Assembly: GCA_015179045.1 (NCBI GenBank)
Contig: WHUZ01000027.1
Location: forward strand, 124,001 to 188,000
Direction: 5' to 3'
Source: Kalaharituber pfeilii
Lineage: Eukaryota > Ascomycota > Pezizomycetes > Pezizales > Pezizaceae
Length of the DNA: 64,000 nt
Positions 23,633 through 35,374 of this stretch are shown in pieces (within the stretch, counting starts at the first letter, position 1; every line of letters begins with the position of its first letter). A program made the translations under genes and the position numbers. A model generated the notes under the pieces. It was not told where the DNA came from. It searched no databases and saw nothing but the letters and a program-made list of their open reading frames with translations.

Positions 23633-26600
23633 TCACCTTTTTCCTCCAGCCACAACGTTACTCCCGCTGCTTGCACTTCCCCGCCTTCCCGCCGCGCTTC
23701 CGAATATGCCGCTACCCCCACTTGCGGATCTACTTGTGCCGCCTGGGACTGCGGGTGTAGGCCCGGTCATGGAAATAGTAGGATTTGAATTTGATTTCCG
23801 GAATCCTCGGCGAGCGAGGAGTTGGGAGATAATAAAGTGGGATACGTCCTGTTTTTGATGGTTCAGCTTGAAGTGTTTAAGAAGGCATGAATAAAAATCA
23901 AATAAACCCACCTCATCGCTCCAATACCCCAAGTGACTGGCCAAGCTCGAGATGAGCGATAAGTCGAACACTCCCTCTTGAATCGCAAAGTCGATCCTCC
24001 CAGTTGCATTCAATGCCCTTACTTTTGCCTCTTCGAGCTTCAAGCGACCGGCCTTTTCGTCCATCCCGTCCTCGTCGAGTTCTCCTGGATTGAGGTCACT
24101 TGGCTCCGTGCCGGCCCCTTTTCCATTACTGCCTGTCCTTGCAGCGGAGTCATTCTTCCGTGACTGCGCAGCCGACTCCCTGCGCCGCTGGAATCCCTCG
24201 TACAGAGTCTCAATCTCACCATCGAGCAGTGTAGGCACGGATTGCCTAGTATCGTCTTCCTCACTTCCCGCGGTAGTTGGAGGATTAGATAGCTTGCTAT
24301 TTGCACCCTTGGCATTCGCATTCCGTTGTTCCCTCATTTTCTCAAATGCCCTCTCCCCAACTTCCCCCTTTGCGTCTGTAAATCCCAGACTCCTGTTCAG
24401 GATAGAGCTAGCGATGCCACTACTTAAGCTGCTCCATAAACCGCTCACGCTCTTAGTGACAGTTTGTCCGAGCCCAGTAATCCCACCTGCCAGCTGTGTT
24501 GTACCGGCCCAAATCCCTCTTTTCGTATACGGGAGTGGTTGAGGCTTCAAGTCTGCCATTGCCCGAGAGACAAGGGGCTCAATGCGGTATGCTATAGGGT
24601 CTGTGGGATGAAAGATGTTGTAGATTTGACGGCATGCAGGAGAGGACACTTGGAAGGAGGAAGACCTCGCCGTCCCTTTGTTCTTGCGGAGTGAATCTGC
24701 TTCCGAAGCAAGGTCAGATTCTGGATCGATGGGTGATTGTATATTTTGATTATCAAGAAGATAGCTGCGGGCAGCGATAGCGCGGCCCTTGAGCATTTGG
24801 AAAAGGCCAATTGGTGAACCTAAACAGAAAAGGTTTTCCACCCTACATATCGTGGGAATAATGTTAGATGGGCGAGGAGTAAGAAGGACAATGCTGATAC
24901 ATACGGGAAGTCGAAAACAAGTGGACTACCTCCGGTGCTAGGCTTGAAGCCCATTCTGTTCCCATCAAACATATCTGGCTGTCTGCACAAAAGGTCAAAC
25001 AGAATTGCGCTTCATTGTAGTTAGCAACACACAGCCATTACCCTGAAGTATAAATAGCAGCACAAACCTTCCAAGGGAATGCCCAACAAGGCTAACTTTA
25101 CCCCTAAACCCTGGATTTCTTTTCTTAAATAGCGCATATATTCGATTGCATTCATCTAGGACAGTCCTCGCAATATGTTCTTTATATGTCGGACTTTGAT
25201 ATAGCAAAATATCCAAAGCGAGATCAGTAATGAGTGAACGAACAGAGGGAACACCTTCGACAGTAATATCTGCCAAGGTTGGATACTCTTCCTCTTCTAT
25301 GCCTTGCCCTGGAGAGCCAGACCCGAGGTCATGCTCTCTGACATTACGATTGTGCCGGAGAGAACGCTCTGGGAAGTCAACCAGGTGACGCCAGCCTAAG
25401 TTTTTGAATGAGCAATCATGATTGTCACAATGCGGAAGGGCTTCGTACAAACAGGAAGGCATTGAATTCTGCAATTTTTTCGGGGCTCATTCAGTTCATC
25501 ATTGATTGCTTGTAGATCAGGAGAATAGCCATAAACATTCTTCAGAGTTTTACGAAACACATTTACATCTAAGTATTCGCCACATTAGCCTTTGCCAAGG
25601 TCAATAAGTAGGAAGTAGGTCTCACCATGTACAAAATTCACACTTGCCAATCGCTCTGACAATCTCTGACCGATGCTGTTGATATTCAGGATTGCCGGGA
25701 TTAGAATTTGATCCATATTCAGAAAACCAATATTGGAAAACTAACCCATGTGTGGTGAGCAGTAGATACTCAATCTCTCTCCCTTGATCCTCAGGATTCT
25801 CATCAGGATTCTTATAATCCTCCTTCATCTCTTCCTCGAGCATCTTATTTTCACCCACTAACTCGGAATCAAAACCCGACAATTGTCTCTCCAGTGTTCT
25901 TCTGGGATCCAATCTATCTGAACTTGAGGTTTCTGATTTGGATAAATCAGAAGTCGTAGATGGAGGTGGCATGCTCTTCCTTTTGTATGCATTATTAACT
26001 TCCACTTTTAGTGCCTTAGTCTCTGGAGTGGGCGTGACTGGTCGAGACGCAGACTGAGATACATCAAGCTTTTTGTTGTCAGAGGACTTTGTCCCTTCGG
26101 AGTAACCTCGTACCAGCTTAGTACCTCCCATATGCTGCCCAGAGGTAACTCTTTGATATAGCGTACTTGACAGTTTTCCATAAAAGTCATCTGTCATTAA
26201 CCAAGCCGAGTGGGGATCAGCATAGACGACAAATGAATTCATGTAAGAACCAAAAAGGCGCCATGTGGTGTTTGATGCAGATGATGATTTAGTATTGGAA
26301 GTAGCTTCTGTGGTAGGGGGCGCAAGATTCTCTGGGGCTGTTCCTGAGACTGAACCTGGCGTCTGTTTTTCTGATAACGCCTGGCGGAAAGGTTTGCAAA
26401 CCAGGTAACCGTCCTCAAGTTGTGTTGCTAGATTTTCCTCGCATGGGCGCAGTGTACTACCATCTTGAGTATGAAAAATTGTAAGGCACATCATAAGAAA
26501 GTGATATTGGAGAGGAACAAATGAAAGAGCAAGGAGTAGCTACCTTGGTAAAACCATGTCCCGCGCCTTACATCATATGAAGGACCTAGCCAGTATACAG

Positions 26601-27224
26601 GGGAAATTTCTCTCGTTTTGATGTTCACATCGAACAAGTAGTCCTCGTTGACCGGAACTTTGGCCTCCTCGTCGCTGATGACATCTTTCACTTTCTCCCT
26701 CCTTTGCTGCCGAGACTGAGGACGTTCGCCAAGGTCGCCCTCTAGATCCTCCGAGTTTATCACAACCTTCTTGCTTGCTTGTTCAGCAGCCTCCTCAGCT
26801 TCTGCAAGCCTCGAAAAGGTTGATTCTATTGCATGGGAATCCCGAGAGCTGAATGGGACATACTTTGATGCTGGTTTGGGCGGTTTCGATGCCTGATCTA
26901 TTGTTGGAAACGTTGTGCTCTTGGGAACCTGGATGCCTCGTAACTTTTACATTAGCGTCCGTTCTTTTTTTTATTTCCAATTCTGCAATTGAGCTTCAGA
27001 AATCCTACATCCACAGCATAGAACCAGCGCACGTTCAATGGCGGACAATCAGGAGGGTACTCTTTTTGCGAGAGCCTTGGTCTGAGGGGTACTGTGTGGT
27101 CATTTGCCGGTTTGTCGAAATTGTATGGTTTTGGTGTCGGAGCCCTTGAGGATTGTACTGAATTTGGAGCTGAGCGGGGCGCTCTAGAAGGATGGGAAGC
27201 TATGCCGTGCGTCTGGGGCGCCAT
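23633..27224 (-). CDS. DDHD-domain phospholipase (PA-preferring phospholipase A1 type)
   Basis: This family hydrolyses phosphatidic acid and related lipids at intracellular membranes. The start is set at 27222-27224 (MAPQTHGIASHPSRAPRS), because exon 1 (27224-27009) ends in PPLNVRWFYAVD and splices to VPKSTTFPTIDQASK at 26928. Then follow ISPVYWLGPSYDVRRGTWFY and STLRPCEENLATQLEDGYL. The lipase motif is GHSLGS: the unspliced frame reads GHSLGR, but a phase-2 intron joins LVGHSLGS to AILFDLLCRQPDMFDGN. The DDHD part has VENLFCLGSPIGLFQMLKG, NATGRIDFAIQEGVFD and HLGYWSDEDVSHFIISQLL. The tail is Gly/Ser-rich and ends in NVVAGGKR. A long Ser/Thr-rich insertion lies between the N-terminal and lipase parts. 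All blocks are present and the gene looks intact. Confidence 0.9.
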
Positions 27225-27680
27225 TGCCGGTTTCACCGCAACGTCCAGATGTCGTAGAACCCGTGCGGAATGACGTACAAGCTTCCTGAGCTTGGACAAT
27301 CCCACTCTTGGGGGCAGCGAAATTGAACGTTTGAGGAAAAGCAATGTGACGAGTGAATTGAAGGCGAGCACAAAACTGATCAGGATACCTCTTTTGGGAT
27401 ATAAATGTGTCTCGGAGGATTGGATGACTGCGGGCTTTGCCAAGTATGGGGGATACACGATGCTTGCGGACTGGCCTGCAAGCTTCCAAGTATTCGAGCA
27501 CGACGCTGAAGTGAAGAGATAAGCAAGTGCTCTACTTCAGCCACTAGTGGGGCCTTCTATGAGGGTGTGAGGTATCGGTGCTGTAATGAGGGAGAAACTG
27601 TATGCCTGTTCAGGATTGCAAATTGCAAAACGATGCAATTCGACTCTAACTAGCGCATCGTGATTCTTATGAATTCAAAC

Positions 27681-27717
27681 ACTTGAGATTAGTCTCGTTA
27701 CGAGACTAACTTGAGAT
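27681..27717. repeat. 19-bp palindrome flanked by exact 9-bp direct repeats
   Basis: The palindrome TAGTCTCG-TTA-CGAGACTA occupies 27690-27708. It is bounded on both sides by ACTTGAGAT (27681-27689 and 27709-27717). This is the structure of an insertion with a 9-bp target-site duplication. A related copy is at 46827-46868. Confidence 0.85.
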
Positions 27718-27725
27718 ATGGCATT

Positions 27726-27866
27726 GGGGGGGGGGGGGGGGGGGGGGCAATTGGCGAGCGGGTGAATGAGACCAGCGGGCGTCACTCTGTCTGCTGCAAG
27801 GTACTTGTATTGTATTGTATTGTATATGGTAAGCTGACGGGGGGGGGGGGGGGGGGGGGGGGGGGG
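27726..27866. repeat. Two poly-G runs, 22 and 28 bases
   Basis: Uninterrupted G runs lie at 27726-27747 and 27839-27866, 91 bases apart, both on the plus strand. Between them is a TGTATTGTATTGTA pentamer run. Run lengths in such tracts are often uncertain in assemblies. Confidence 0.85.
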
Positions 27867-28265
27867 CGTGGGGACTGCAGAGATAAATGCGGCGCCAGAG
27901 CTTATAATTATGCGCTTGGGATCACGTATGTGTGCATAGTGCAGCATCCTGGCGAGACAGCATTGACCGGACCACTCAAGTAGAGGAAGCTATTGAGGAC
28001 GGTTGGCCGAAGTGTTTGGCTACGCTCAGTCTGGCTGCACTACTCGGTACTGTACGAGTACTGCGCTCAGCCATTGACGTTGCGGCGTGGCAAATGGAAC
28101 ATGATGCATGATGCGTGATGCGTGCATGCAATATGATAGCGTTGCATAACCCGGAGGAACTGGACGAGATATCATATGCAGCCCATGCTACTGTACTCGA
28201 GTACTGTACTGTATGCTGAAGCGTTGGAGCATCTGCCACAAGGCCACCGTAGGTGAGCCAGGCCC

Positions 28266-28292
28266 CTGCTGCTGCTGCTGCTGCTGCTGCTG
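28266..28292. repeat. (CTG)9 microsatellite
   Basis: Nine perfect CTG copies lie in the GC-rich region upstream of the Yippee-type gene. They are not in a supported coding frame. Confidence 0.9.
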
Positions 28293-28825
28293 CTTGCTCC
28301 GCCAATGCGACATGACATATGGGCACTGCGCTATCCGCAGTAGGCAGCCATCAGCTATCCGCGCTCCCCTCTCGCCCTCAGTTCACCAACGAGCGTCGCT
28401 GACCGCCTCTCCCATGCACACCCCAGCCTTCTCTCTCCCCCCCTCCCTCCCTCCCTCCCTCCCTCCTCACCTCGCCTTCCTGGTCTCACGTTCTATTCGT
28501 CGATCATGTACTGATCCCTACACACAACCCCCTCCTCCCCCCCACTGCACTCACCCCCCCTCTCCCCCCCCTCCCCCCCCGTCGTCTTCATAAGTGCCCT
28601 CCCCTAGCACATTCCTCATTACCCCCCCGTGAATGATCCTCCGCTCGCCCAGCAGGCATCTCTGTCCCCACACTGTAACCACCAACCTAATCTTGCTCCA
28701 CGGGGACAGCCACCCCGCCTGTCACCCGTTCACAAGTCTCGTGCCATTCATCCCAAGCTTGCCCTATCCCCCCCCAGAACCCTGCAATTAGCGAAGCGGC
28801 AGCAAGGCCCAGTTTTAACAAAGCG

Positions 28826-29934
28826 ATGACTCCCGGTCCGAGGCCGCTCACACCGATCCCTACTAGCTCGTACACCCTCCCATTCAGGTGGCCGAACTAT
28901 CTCATACCCTCGATCCCATTTCTCCGGAAGGCACCTAAAATCCCGCTGCTGGATCAAGAGGTCCGTAGTGAGCAGCAGCAGCAGCAGCAGCAAGATGAAT
29001 CGGCAGCCGCATCCTCGCCAACCCTACTGGACCACGGCCAGGCTTACGATGATGACGATAGCGCTTCATATTCATCATACGACAGCGCCATAACATCTCC
29101 ATTATCAGAGCACAGCAGTAGCAATGGAGAAGCTTTCGGTGACAGTGACAGTGGCTCGTCTTCGACATCCTCAGACGATGAGGAGTTTAGTGAAACCAAC
29201 GACGGCGATACCCCTCCTAGGCCTCGTGAGCAGAACTATCTCTACGGCAGCACTTCCGTTCTGAAATGCCGGCGATGCCAAACCGACATATGCTTCTCGG
29301 AAACGATCATCTCCAAGGGCTTCAATGTGCGAGGCGACCCCACTCTGCTAGCTCCTCAAATCTCCTTATTAACTTGAGATTCTTGCAGGGTCGCCATGGC
29401 CGCGCTTACCTTTGTAACCCTCTCGCCCCGCACACCCACACCCTCGCCAAGCCGACCACCCGCCAGCTCGTCACCGGAACTCACCTCGTGGCTGACATTT
29501 CCTGCTCTGTTTGCCTCAATACCCTCGGCTGGAAATACATCTCCGCCTCAGACCCCTTCCAGCACTACAAAATCGGCAAATTTATTCTCGAAACCAAGCG
29601 AGTCATCCGTGTCACCCACTGGCAAGCCCACGAGGTCCCGCATCCCCAAGCGGATTCCGAGAAGCCCTTCGACCCCACGGTGTCCAACTCGGCACATAAA
29701 TATCATCCGCCGCCGAACAGTATGTGGGATCTGGATAATGATACCGGGCGAAGGGAACTAGCACAAGCAGAGGAATGGGGTGATGTCAATTCAGAGGATG
29801 AAGATGAGTTAGAAGATATGTTTCTGGGAAAGTGGACGCCAAAGTTGGCGGCGAAGAGAAGGAAGATTTGGGAGAAGGAGGTGGAAAGGAGGAATGCGAG
29901 GGTGAAGGAGGTAATGGAGGGGAACATGAGTTGA
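28826..29934 (+). CDS. Yippee-type zinc-binding protein
   Basis: Yippee domains bind zinc through two CxxC pairs and share a fold with Mis18 and cereblon. Two exons (28826-29326 and 29389-29934) sum to 1047 nt, or 348 aa. The N-terminus is low complexity: Pro-rich, a seven-Gln run from a CAG repeat near 28972-28992, then Ser/Asp/Glu-rich. The domain starts at YLYGSTSVLKCRRCQTDIC with the first CxxC. It continues over the intron as GRHGRAYLCNPL and TTRQLVTGTHLVADISCSVC with the second CxxC. It ends with LNTLGWKYISA and YKIGKFILETKRVIRV. The C-terminus is charged (WTPKLAAKRRKIWEKEVERR). The donor GTGCGA is unusual but allowed. The family has roles in GID-type ubiquitin ligase, kinetochore or stress contexts; the specific role here is not visible. 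Confidence 0.9.
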
Positions 29935-32900
29935 GTGGTATTCAGGGTCAACGTGGGAAGTAGGCACCGGTGAACGTTTTACGTTGCATCCGTATACAGC
30001 TCTTATTGATGACAGTTTCCTTTCCGTTTTAGCAGGCCGCAATGACATGATTCCTCGCTTTCATCATTTTTGTGGAGGTAATTTGCTCTTTCTTACTTTC
30101 TTTTTCAGCCCATGTTTTCGCCCTTTTCATCCTTTCACGATTAGCACAAGCATTTAGTGGTAATTTCCAGGGGACTGTTATTTTACGTTTAAGGATTTTA
30201 GGCCTTTAGTTCTTATGAAAGACGACAATGTATGAGATGAAATGTTTCTTTTTTATTTTTCTCGCCCCTCAAGTCCTTGTGTTGGGGGCTGAAGGTCGGT
30301 TTGGTGTATATTAGTTGTTTTTGGGATCGGCAATGGAAATATACGTTATTGCTCTGATTCAATGACGAAAAATGTAAAAAAAAAAAGGCCACTAGAGTGT
30401 GAGGCAGGTGGTTACTGAGTGAATATATTAATTATTTCCAGCACCCATAAAGATGTATAAGTACTTGGAACCTGAGGGTGGTTAAGTTAAGTACACTAGA
30501 CAAGGTTGCGTGTGTACCTGTTAACTTTGAAATCTTGGTTGCCGGTATATCTTAACTTTAACTGTTCCTTACCATCGACATCGGGTCTTGATAGGCAGCT
30601 TGACCCAACCAGACTAAGCTTGGCCACTATCCTGAACCAGTGCTGTCCTGTCCATGTCTAACAAGGTCATGCCCTCTTATACCCCACTCATATATACCAA
30701 ACAAAATCTCAGAACCTCTCCCTACTACCACCTCCTTCTCCTCCTTCGGGTAAGTCTTTATATTAACCATTGTGTATCAATATAGTTTTCTTTTTTTTTT
30801 TTTTTTTTTTTTTTAAGGTTTTGTGGGAATGTAATGTACCCAGTATATACAAGGGAATGTTGTCGTGCAGGTTGAAAAGTTTGGTTTCCAAGGAATACAT
30901 ATTTTCCAATCATCTTGGACGTTCGTTACCCTCAACAACGATCTCAAGCAACATATAGTCTAGGTGGGTGGCGAGTGCGGGGGCCCTCAGTCAGGTCAGT
31001 TGACTAGCACAATTACTCCGGAAGGGGATGTATTGCAGAGTTTTGCCAACTCTACATGTAATGTTACCTCGTAACGTATTTCATCCCATATCGCCCGTAC
31101 TCAATACTCAATGATACAATTGGTAAAAAGTACGCCCAAGTACGTTTCATATACATATAATGACTAAGCAAAAAGTCTTGGTGATCGATAATTTCTTGGC
31201 ATCGCAAAATGGCGGAGCTTCAATTATCCATATCTCCACAATAACATAGCTCAATCTCAGAACTTTTCATCAGCAATTTGTAGATTTATGCCTCTAGAGT
31301 AATGAGGCCAGTCATGACAGTAGTTTTTTAGTCAATTATAAAGTTAACTGACAAGGGGTAGCGAGCAATGACAGTATTCTTTTTATTGATACTCTCTTTA
31401 TAAAACAGTGCAGCTGTGTGCTAGGAAAAAGAATGTTTTTTTTAGCGACTGATCAATTTCCACTATAAAAAAGGATATTGAAGCCAATCCTATTTCTTTT
31501 TTTTTTTTTTTTCCTATCTGTGGTGTTGTGAGCTCCGTAGAAGGTATTTTCATTCATAGAACGTAATTTTAAGTCTCGAATTGGCAAATTTTATATGGGG
31601 AGGTTTGAGATCTTGGCATTTATTTAGTGTTTGTGAATTTTTTTTCCTAGGCAGCTCTGTAGTCTCAACTTCCATTCTGCAACTGGACTCATAAAGTTTA
31701 AGGTATTATTATTTCATTGCTACTCTCATTTATTTAACAAAGCTATTACCGGTAGGCTTCATAAAAGTAGTAGGTCTTTGTATACAGTGCCTAATGACCA
31801 AGATAATATGTTTCAATGTTTCACTACAATCCTGCTGCATAAATAGAATCCTATCCTATACTATTCTTCTATGCCCTACATACTATCAGCAGTTCAAGTT
31901 GTAAGTTAATCGGGTCCTTTGTCACTGAGATAACAATTTTCTTCCTCTCTGGACGCTGACAGCGCTCAGATCGCAAGCACCAAGACTTTTGTTTAGTGAT
32001 TTTACTAAGTTTCAAGGTATCTATGCAATTATTTCTATGCATACAATAGTAAGCCCTCGAAAAAACTTTTCAAGTCCCTCCCAATGATTGACAGAATGAA
32101 CTAGAGTACAAAAAAAAAAAAAAAAAAAAAAAAAAAGGGAGGTAAAAAAAAGATTAATTTGTGTGATAACAGAAAAAAAAAAAAAGGTGAAAACGAGTGA
32201 CTTCGAGTTTGGTTCAGCGCCCTCCCACCCCCAAATTGGCAACTTCAAGTAGGTTGCGCATGGCTGTACAGTACTCATGTCTTAACCAAAGGTATCAAAA
32301 AACACCGACCCCACCAATGATGAAGCATGTCAGAAAGCTTCAAGAATGCCAAAGGATAAAAAATGGAAATAAAAAATAAAAATTCAACTCCGGCTTTAAT
32401 CAGATTCTCATTTTAGATAAGCAAGAGAGTGTATATAGTCCCACCCAAAATGCAAAGTAAATGCGAAACAAGAAAATCAGGCTCCACGTAATCGGCATTC
32501 CCCTTTCTCCTTTTCTCCCCACCCTACACGCCGTGAGCCCAAGCATAGAGGCAAGGGCTCCAACTCCCAAAGCACCTCGGCCCCACATCACCTTCATATT
32601 CCCAGCTAAACCAGCCATCATCACTTATCTAACGATGTTGTCAACCGTTGCGTTTTTTATCAAGTCCACAGTAGAACAGGTATAAGAAAAAACCAAACAG
32701 AAACTAAAAAAAGGGTCCCAGCATAAATGATAACGTTCAGAAAAAAGCTAAATAGAACAAAGATACAAGACGAAAGCAAAATAAATAACACCCCACCTGC
32801 CCCATGGTATGTATTAGAAATGTATGACAAAGACAAGAAAAACAAATGTGAAAGATGGAGGAAATTGAAAATAAGGGAGAACGGGCTTTCCAAGTTTTTT

Positions 32901-33015
32901 TCTTTTATAATACGAAACTTTGATAGTGCCAGCTTCCTTGTCCATTTTTCTATTCGTACGTTGCATAAAGTAATTCAAGTTACAGGTGCATTTTTGACAT
33001 TTGCCGCGAGCATAT
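29935..33015. other. Gene-free 3 kb, AT-rich
   Basis: No coding signal is seen in this AT-rich stretch between convergent gene ends. It holds T-runs near 30788-30814 and 31497-31512, and an A-run of 27 at 32110-32136. There are no terminal repeats that I can detect. It could be old, mutated repeat DNA. Confidence 0.5.
32110..32136. repeat. Poly-A run of 27
   Basis: This is an uninterrupted A run, followed by a second shorter A run near 32174. It could be a homopolymer expansion or the tail of a retroposed copy. No source gene is visible beside it. Confidence 0.8.
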
Positions 33016-35374
33016 TCAATACGATCGACGATTGTATTCATCATAGGAGGCTGGGTGCTGAGCTGGTGGGGCCGCACCTGCCATCAAACTGTGTCGAGCC
33101 AATGTTATCTCGCTGGTGGTTCTCTCATGGTGCATGTATGGGGTTTGCCCACCATAAGGATCTTGCCGTGCCATTGGCTGCATGGGATACTGAGAACTAC
33201 CGTGCTGCTCAATAGGGAAGAAGGTATCCTGGGTTGGAGTAGTTCGATAATACCCTTTACCGTCACTTCCAAGCCCCTTTCCAAGCAATAGAGAGTTTCG
33301 TGGGTCCAGAGGAGTAAGATTATCTGCTTCTCGTTGCTTCTCAAGCTCTTTGCGGCGCTTCTCGTATGGGTTGTCCTTGCACATGATCACGATGGCGTTG
33401 ATGGCTAGGAGAATGGCGAGAACAGCTGTGAGTGTTGATTGGATAGCAATCAGAGCAACACCGGTGACCTAGAGCAAGTTAGCAGCAAGGTAGGATATGC
33501 AAACATGGAATAGCTTACTGTTTTCGCGTCTGCTGCAATACCAAGTTCATGAACAAACACCAACAAACAAACAACAGACAATACTCTGACTACACTGATG
33601 ATGATGTTCAGAACATTCCCAGATCTTGTGTTGAAAGGTCTGCTCCAAAGTAACAGAATCAAGAGAATCAACTCGCAGCCCAACTGTCCCGCCGCTTGTA
33701 TCAAGCCATGCCCGTCCCCAAGCGCAATGAATGCAGCCTTCATGAAAGCGTATAATATGAGTGGCAAGAAAATCCACCAAAACTGACTCTTGAATTGATC
33801 ATAGAAGAGACCATAGCGGCGCATGTATGGTTTGTTGAGGAAGAGGCCTTCAGGATTGCCTTCCAACTTCTTGACACGCCGAGCAACAAGGAATATTTTC
33901 ACAACGAAAAACCCAAGGATACCGGTAAAGACGACAAGAGTGATTGCGGCGAGAAGATGAGCAGCCCAGGAATCGCCCCTTGTGAACTGGTACAAGCAAT
34001 AAAGGGTCCACGTCCCGTAAAGAATCAAGATCTAAGTATCAAATCAGTGCTCTGCAAGGTGGTTTGACATATTTTACGAAGGCTCTTACAATTCGGACAA
34101 TTGTCGCTGCCAAAAATCCCCAGTACCTCTTCCTAAATCCAGTTAAGCGTTTTGGAAAACTGGCAAACAAAGCCCATACTTCGAGAATAACCTTGAATAA
34201 CAAGATGAGGGCAGCGAGTGCGGCAATCACAATAGCAAAGATTAACAGCACCGTCATGAATGTGTTTGCGGATGGGATCTTCAATTCCTCCACATATGCC
34301 TCAATACCATTGACATAGTGCATAATCTTGCTATTTTCTTCTGGTTCCGACTCAGTAACATTGGAGTGATCAAAGTTGATTTTCTCTTGGCGGGGATACA
34401 AAAATGTTTCCAGGCTGCGTTTAGTATTGGATATGATGTCGACACCATTGCGAGTGTAAACAAGTGTTGCATTCATGAGGTACTCAACCGACATCTCCGT
34501 GATGTTTCCTCCTGTGGCTTCCCGAAATGAATCAATGCCCTTTTGAACTTGAGTCCATTCAACCAATCCTGTACTCCAAGCAAAGTTCTTTGCAAACGAC
34601 CGATAAACCGGAGGGTAGTCGACAGAAAGCATGCCATTCGTAGCCACGCTCTGGAACCAAAACATCACATCGCCAAAGTTTGGGGAGGCCCCCACTGAGG
34701 ATCCACCAGCTCCAGCAGCACCAACCGCTGATATCGCCGAGAGAGCAAGTGCAGCTGCGGCAATTCCAGCGGTGACATAGGAAACAGCTGGTTGATTTGC
34801 GGTTTTACCGTTGTTGACAACTGATTCGACACATGCCACTGTATCGCCTTCCGGGGTTAGGAGCTCCAATCGAGCCATGCCATCCAAATCCGGAACTTGG
34901 AAAGCGATTGCTGGAATCTGAGAGGCAAACTGTTCTGGCATTACTAATGTGTCGTTGGCTGAGAACCGTCCCTCAGGTACTAAAATAAAAAAACGTCACT
35001 TGTTAAAACGTAAGCTTATCAATAAGTCGCGGGCAGAACTCACCTGGACATAGAAACTCAATCCCTTCCTTACAAGGGTCGAATTTCTTCTCATCAATAA
35101 GCCTCCCATACGCCGTCACCTTCAATACTGCCGTGACATTCTGCGTCTTCAGTGACGAACCAGCGACATCAAATGTAACCAGATTGGTGGATCTGTCATA
35201 TTTGATTTGCAGCTTGTGGATTTTGACGGAGTCTGTGTCGAGACATGTTGAGAAGCCATCGGTGGTGAGAATGTCCCCTCCCAGGACCTGCTGGGGGCCT
35301 AATGTTGATAGCAGTAGAAATGGCAGGAGGTGTGTTTGTATCGACCTCAAGGAAAGGAATCGTGAAAACATCAT
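33016..35374 (-). CDS. Flc-type TRP-like membrane protein
   Basis: Fungal Flc proteins are multispanning membrane proteins with a lumenal ML-like lipid-binding domain and TRP-like channel segments. They are implicated in FAD import into the ER, calcium homeostasis and cell-wall integrity. The start is placed at the MM pair (35374) because it begins a signal peptide, SLRSIQTHLLPFLLLSTLG. The ML-like part has Cys-containing blocks (GFSTCLDTDSVKIHKLQIKY, DPCKEGIEFLCP) and splices to VPEGRFSANDTLVMPEQF. Membrane segments include SYVTAGIAAAALALSAISAV, FMTVLLIFAIVIAALAALIL, LLAAITLVVFTGILGFFVVK, FWWIFLPLILYAFMKAAFIA, GCELILLILLLW and LAILLAINAIVIMCKDNPYE. The cytosolic tail ends in DEYNRRSY. An in-frame ATG 141 nt upstream (35515) exists but would bury the signal peptide. 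Confidence 0.9.

Larger units (their letters stand above)
27225..28825. other. Intergenic with G-tracts, palindrome and GC-rich block
   Basis: This region lies between divergent genes (DDHD - and Yippee +). It holds a small palindrome with flanking repeats (27681-27717), two long G-runs (27726-27747, 27839-27866), nine CTG repeats (28266-28292), and a C/T-rich stretch with CCCT repeats (about 28435-28600) just upstream of the Yippee start. No protein gene is supported. Confidence 0.6.

Noticed and set aside
25040..25080. Apparent loss of the lipase motif in the DDHD gene (GHSLGR)
   Set aside because: The GR reading is intron sequence. Splicing in phase 2 gives GHSLGS followed by AILFDLLCRQPD, the canonical motif.
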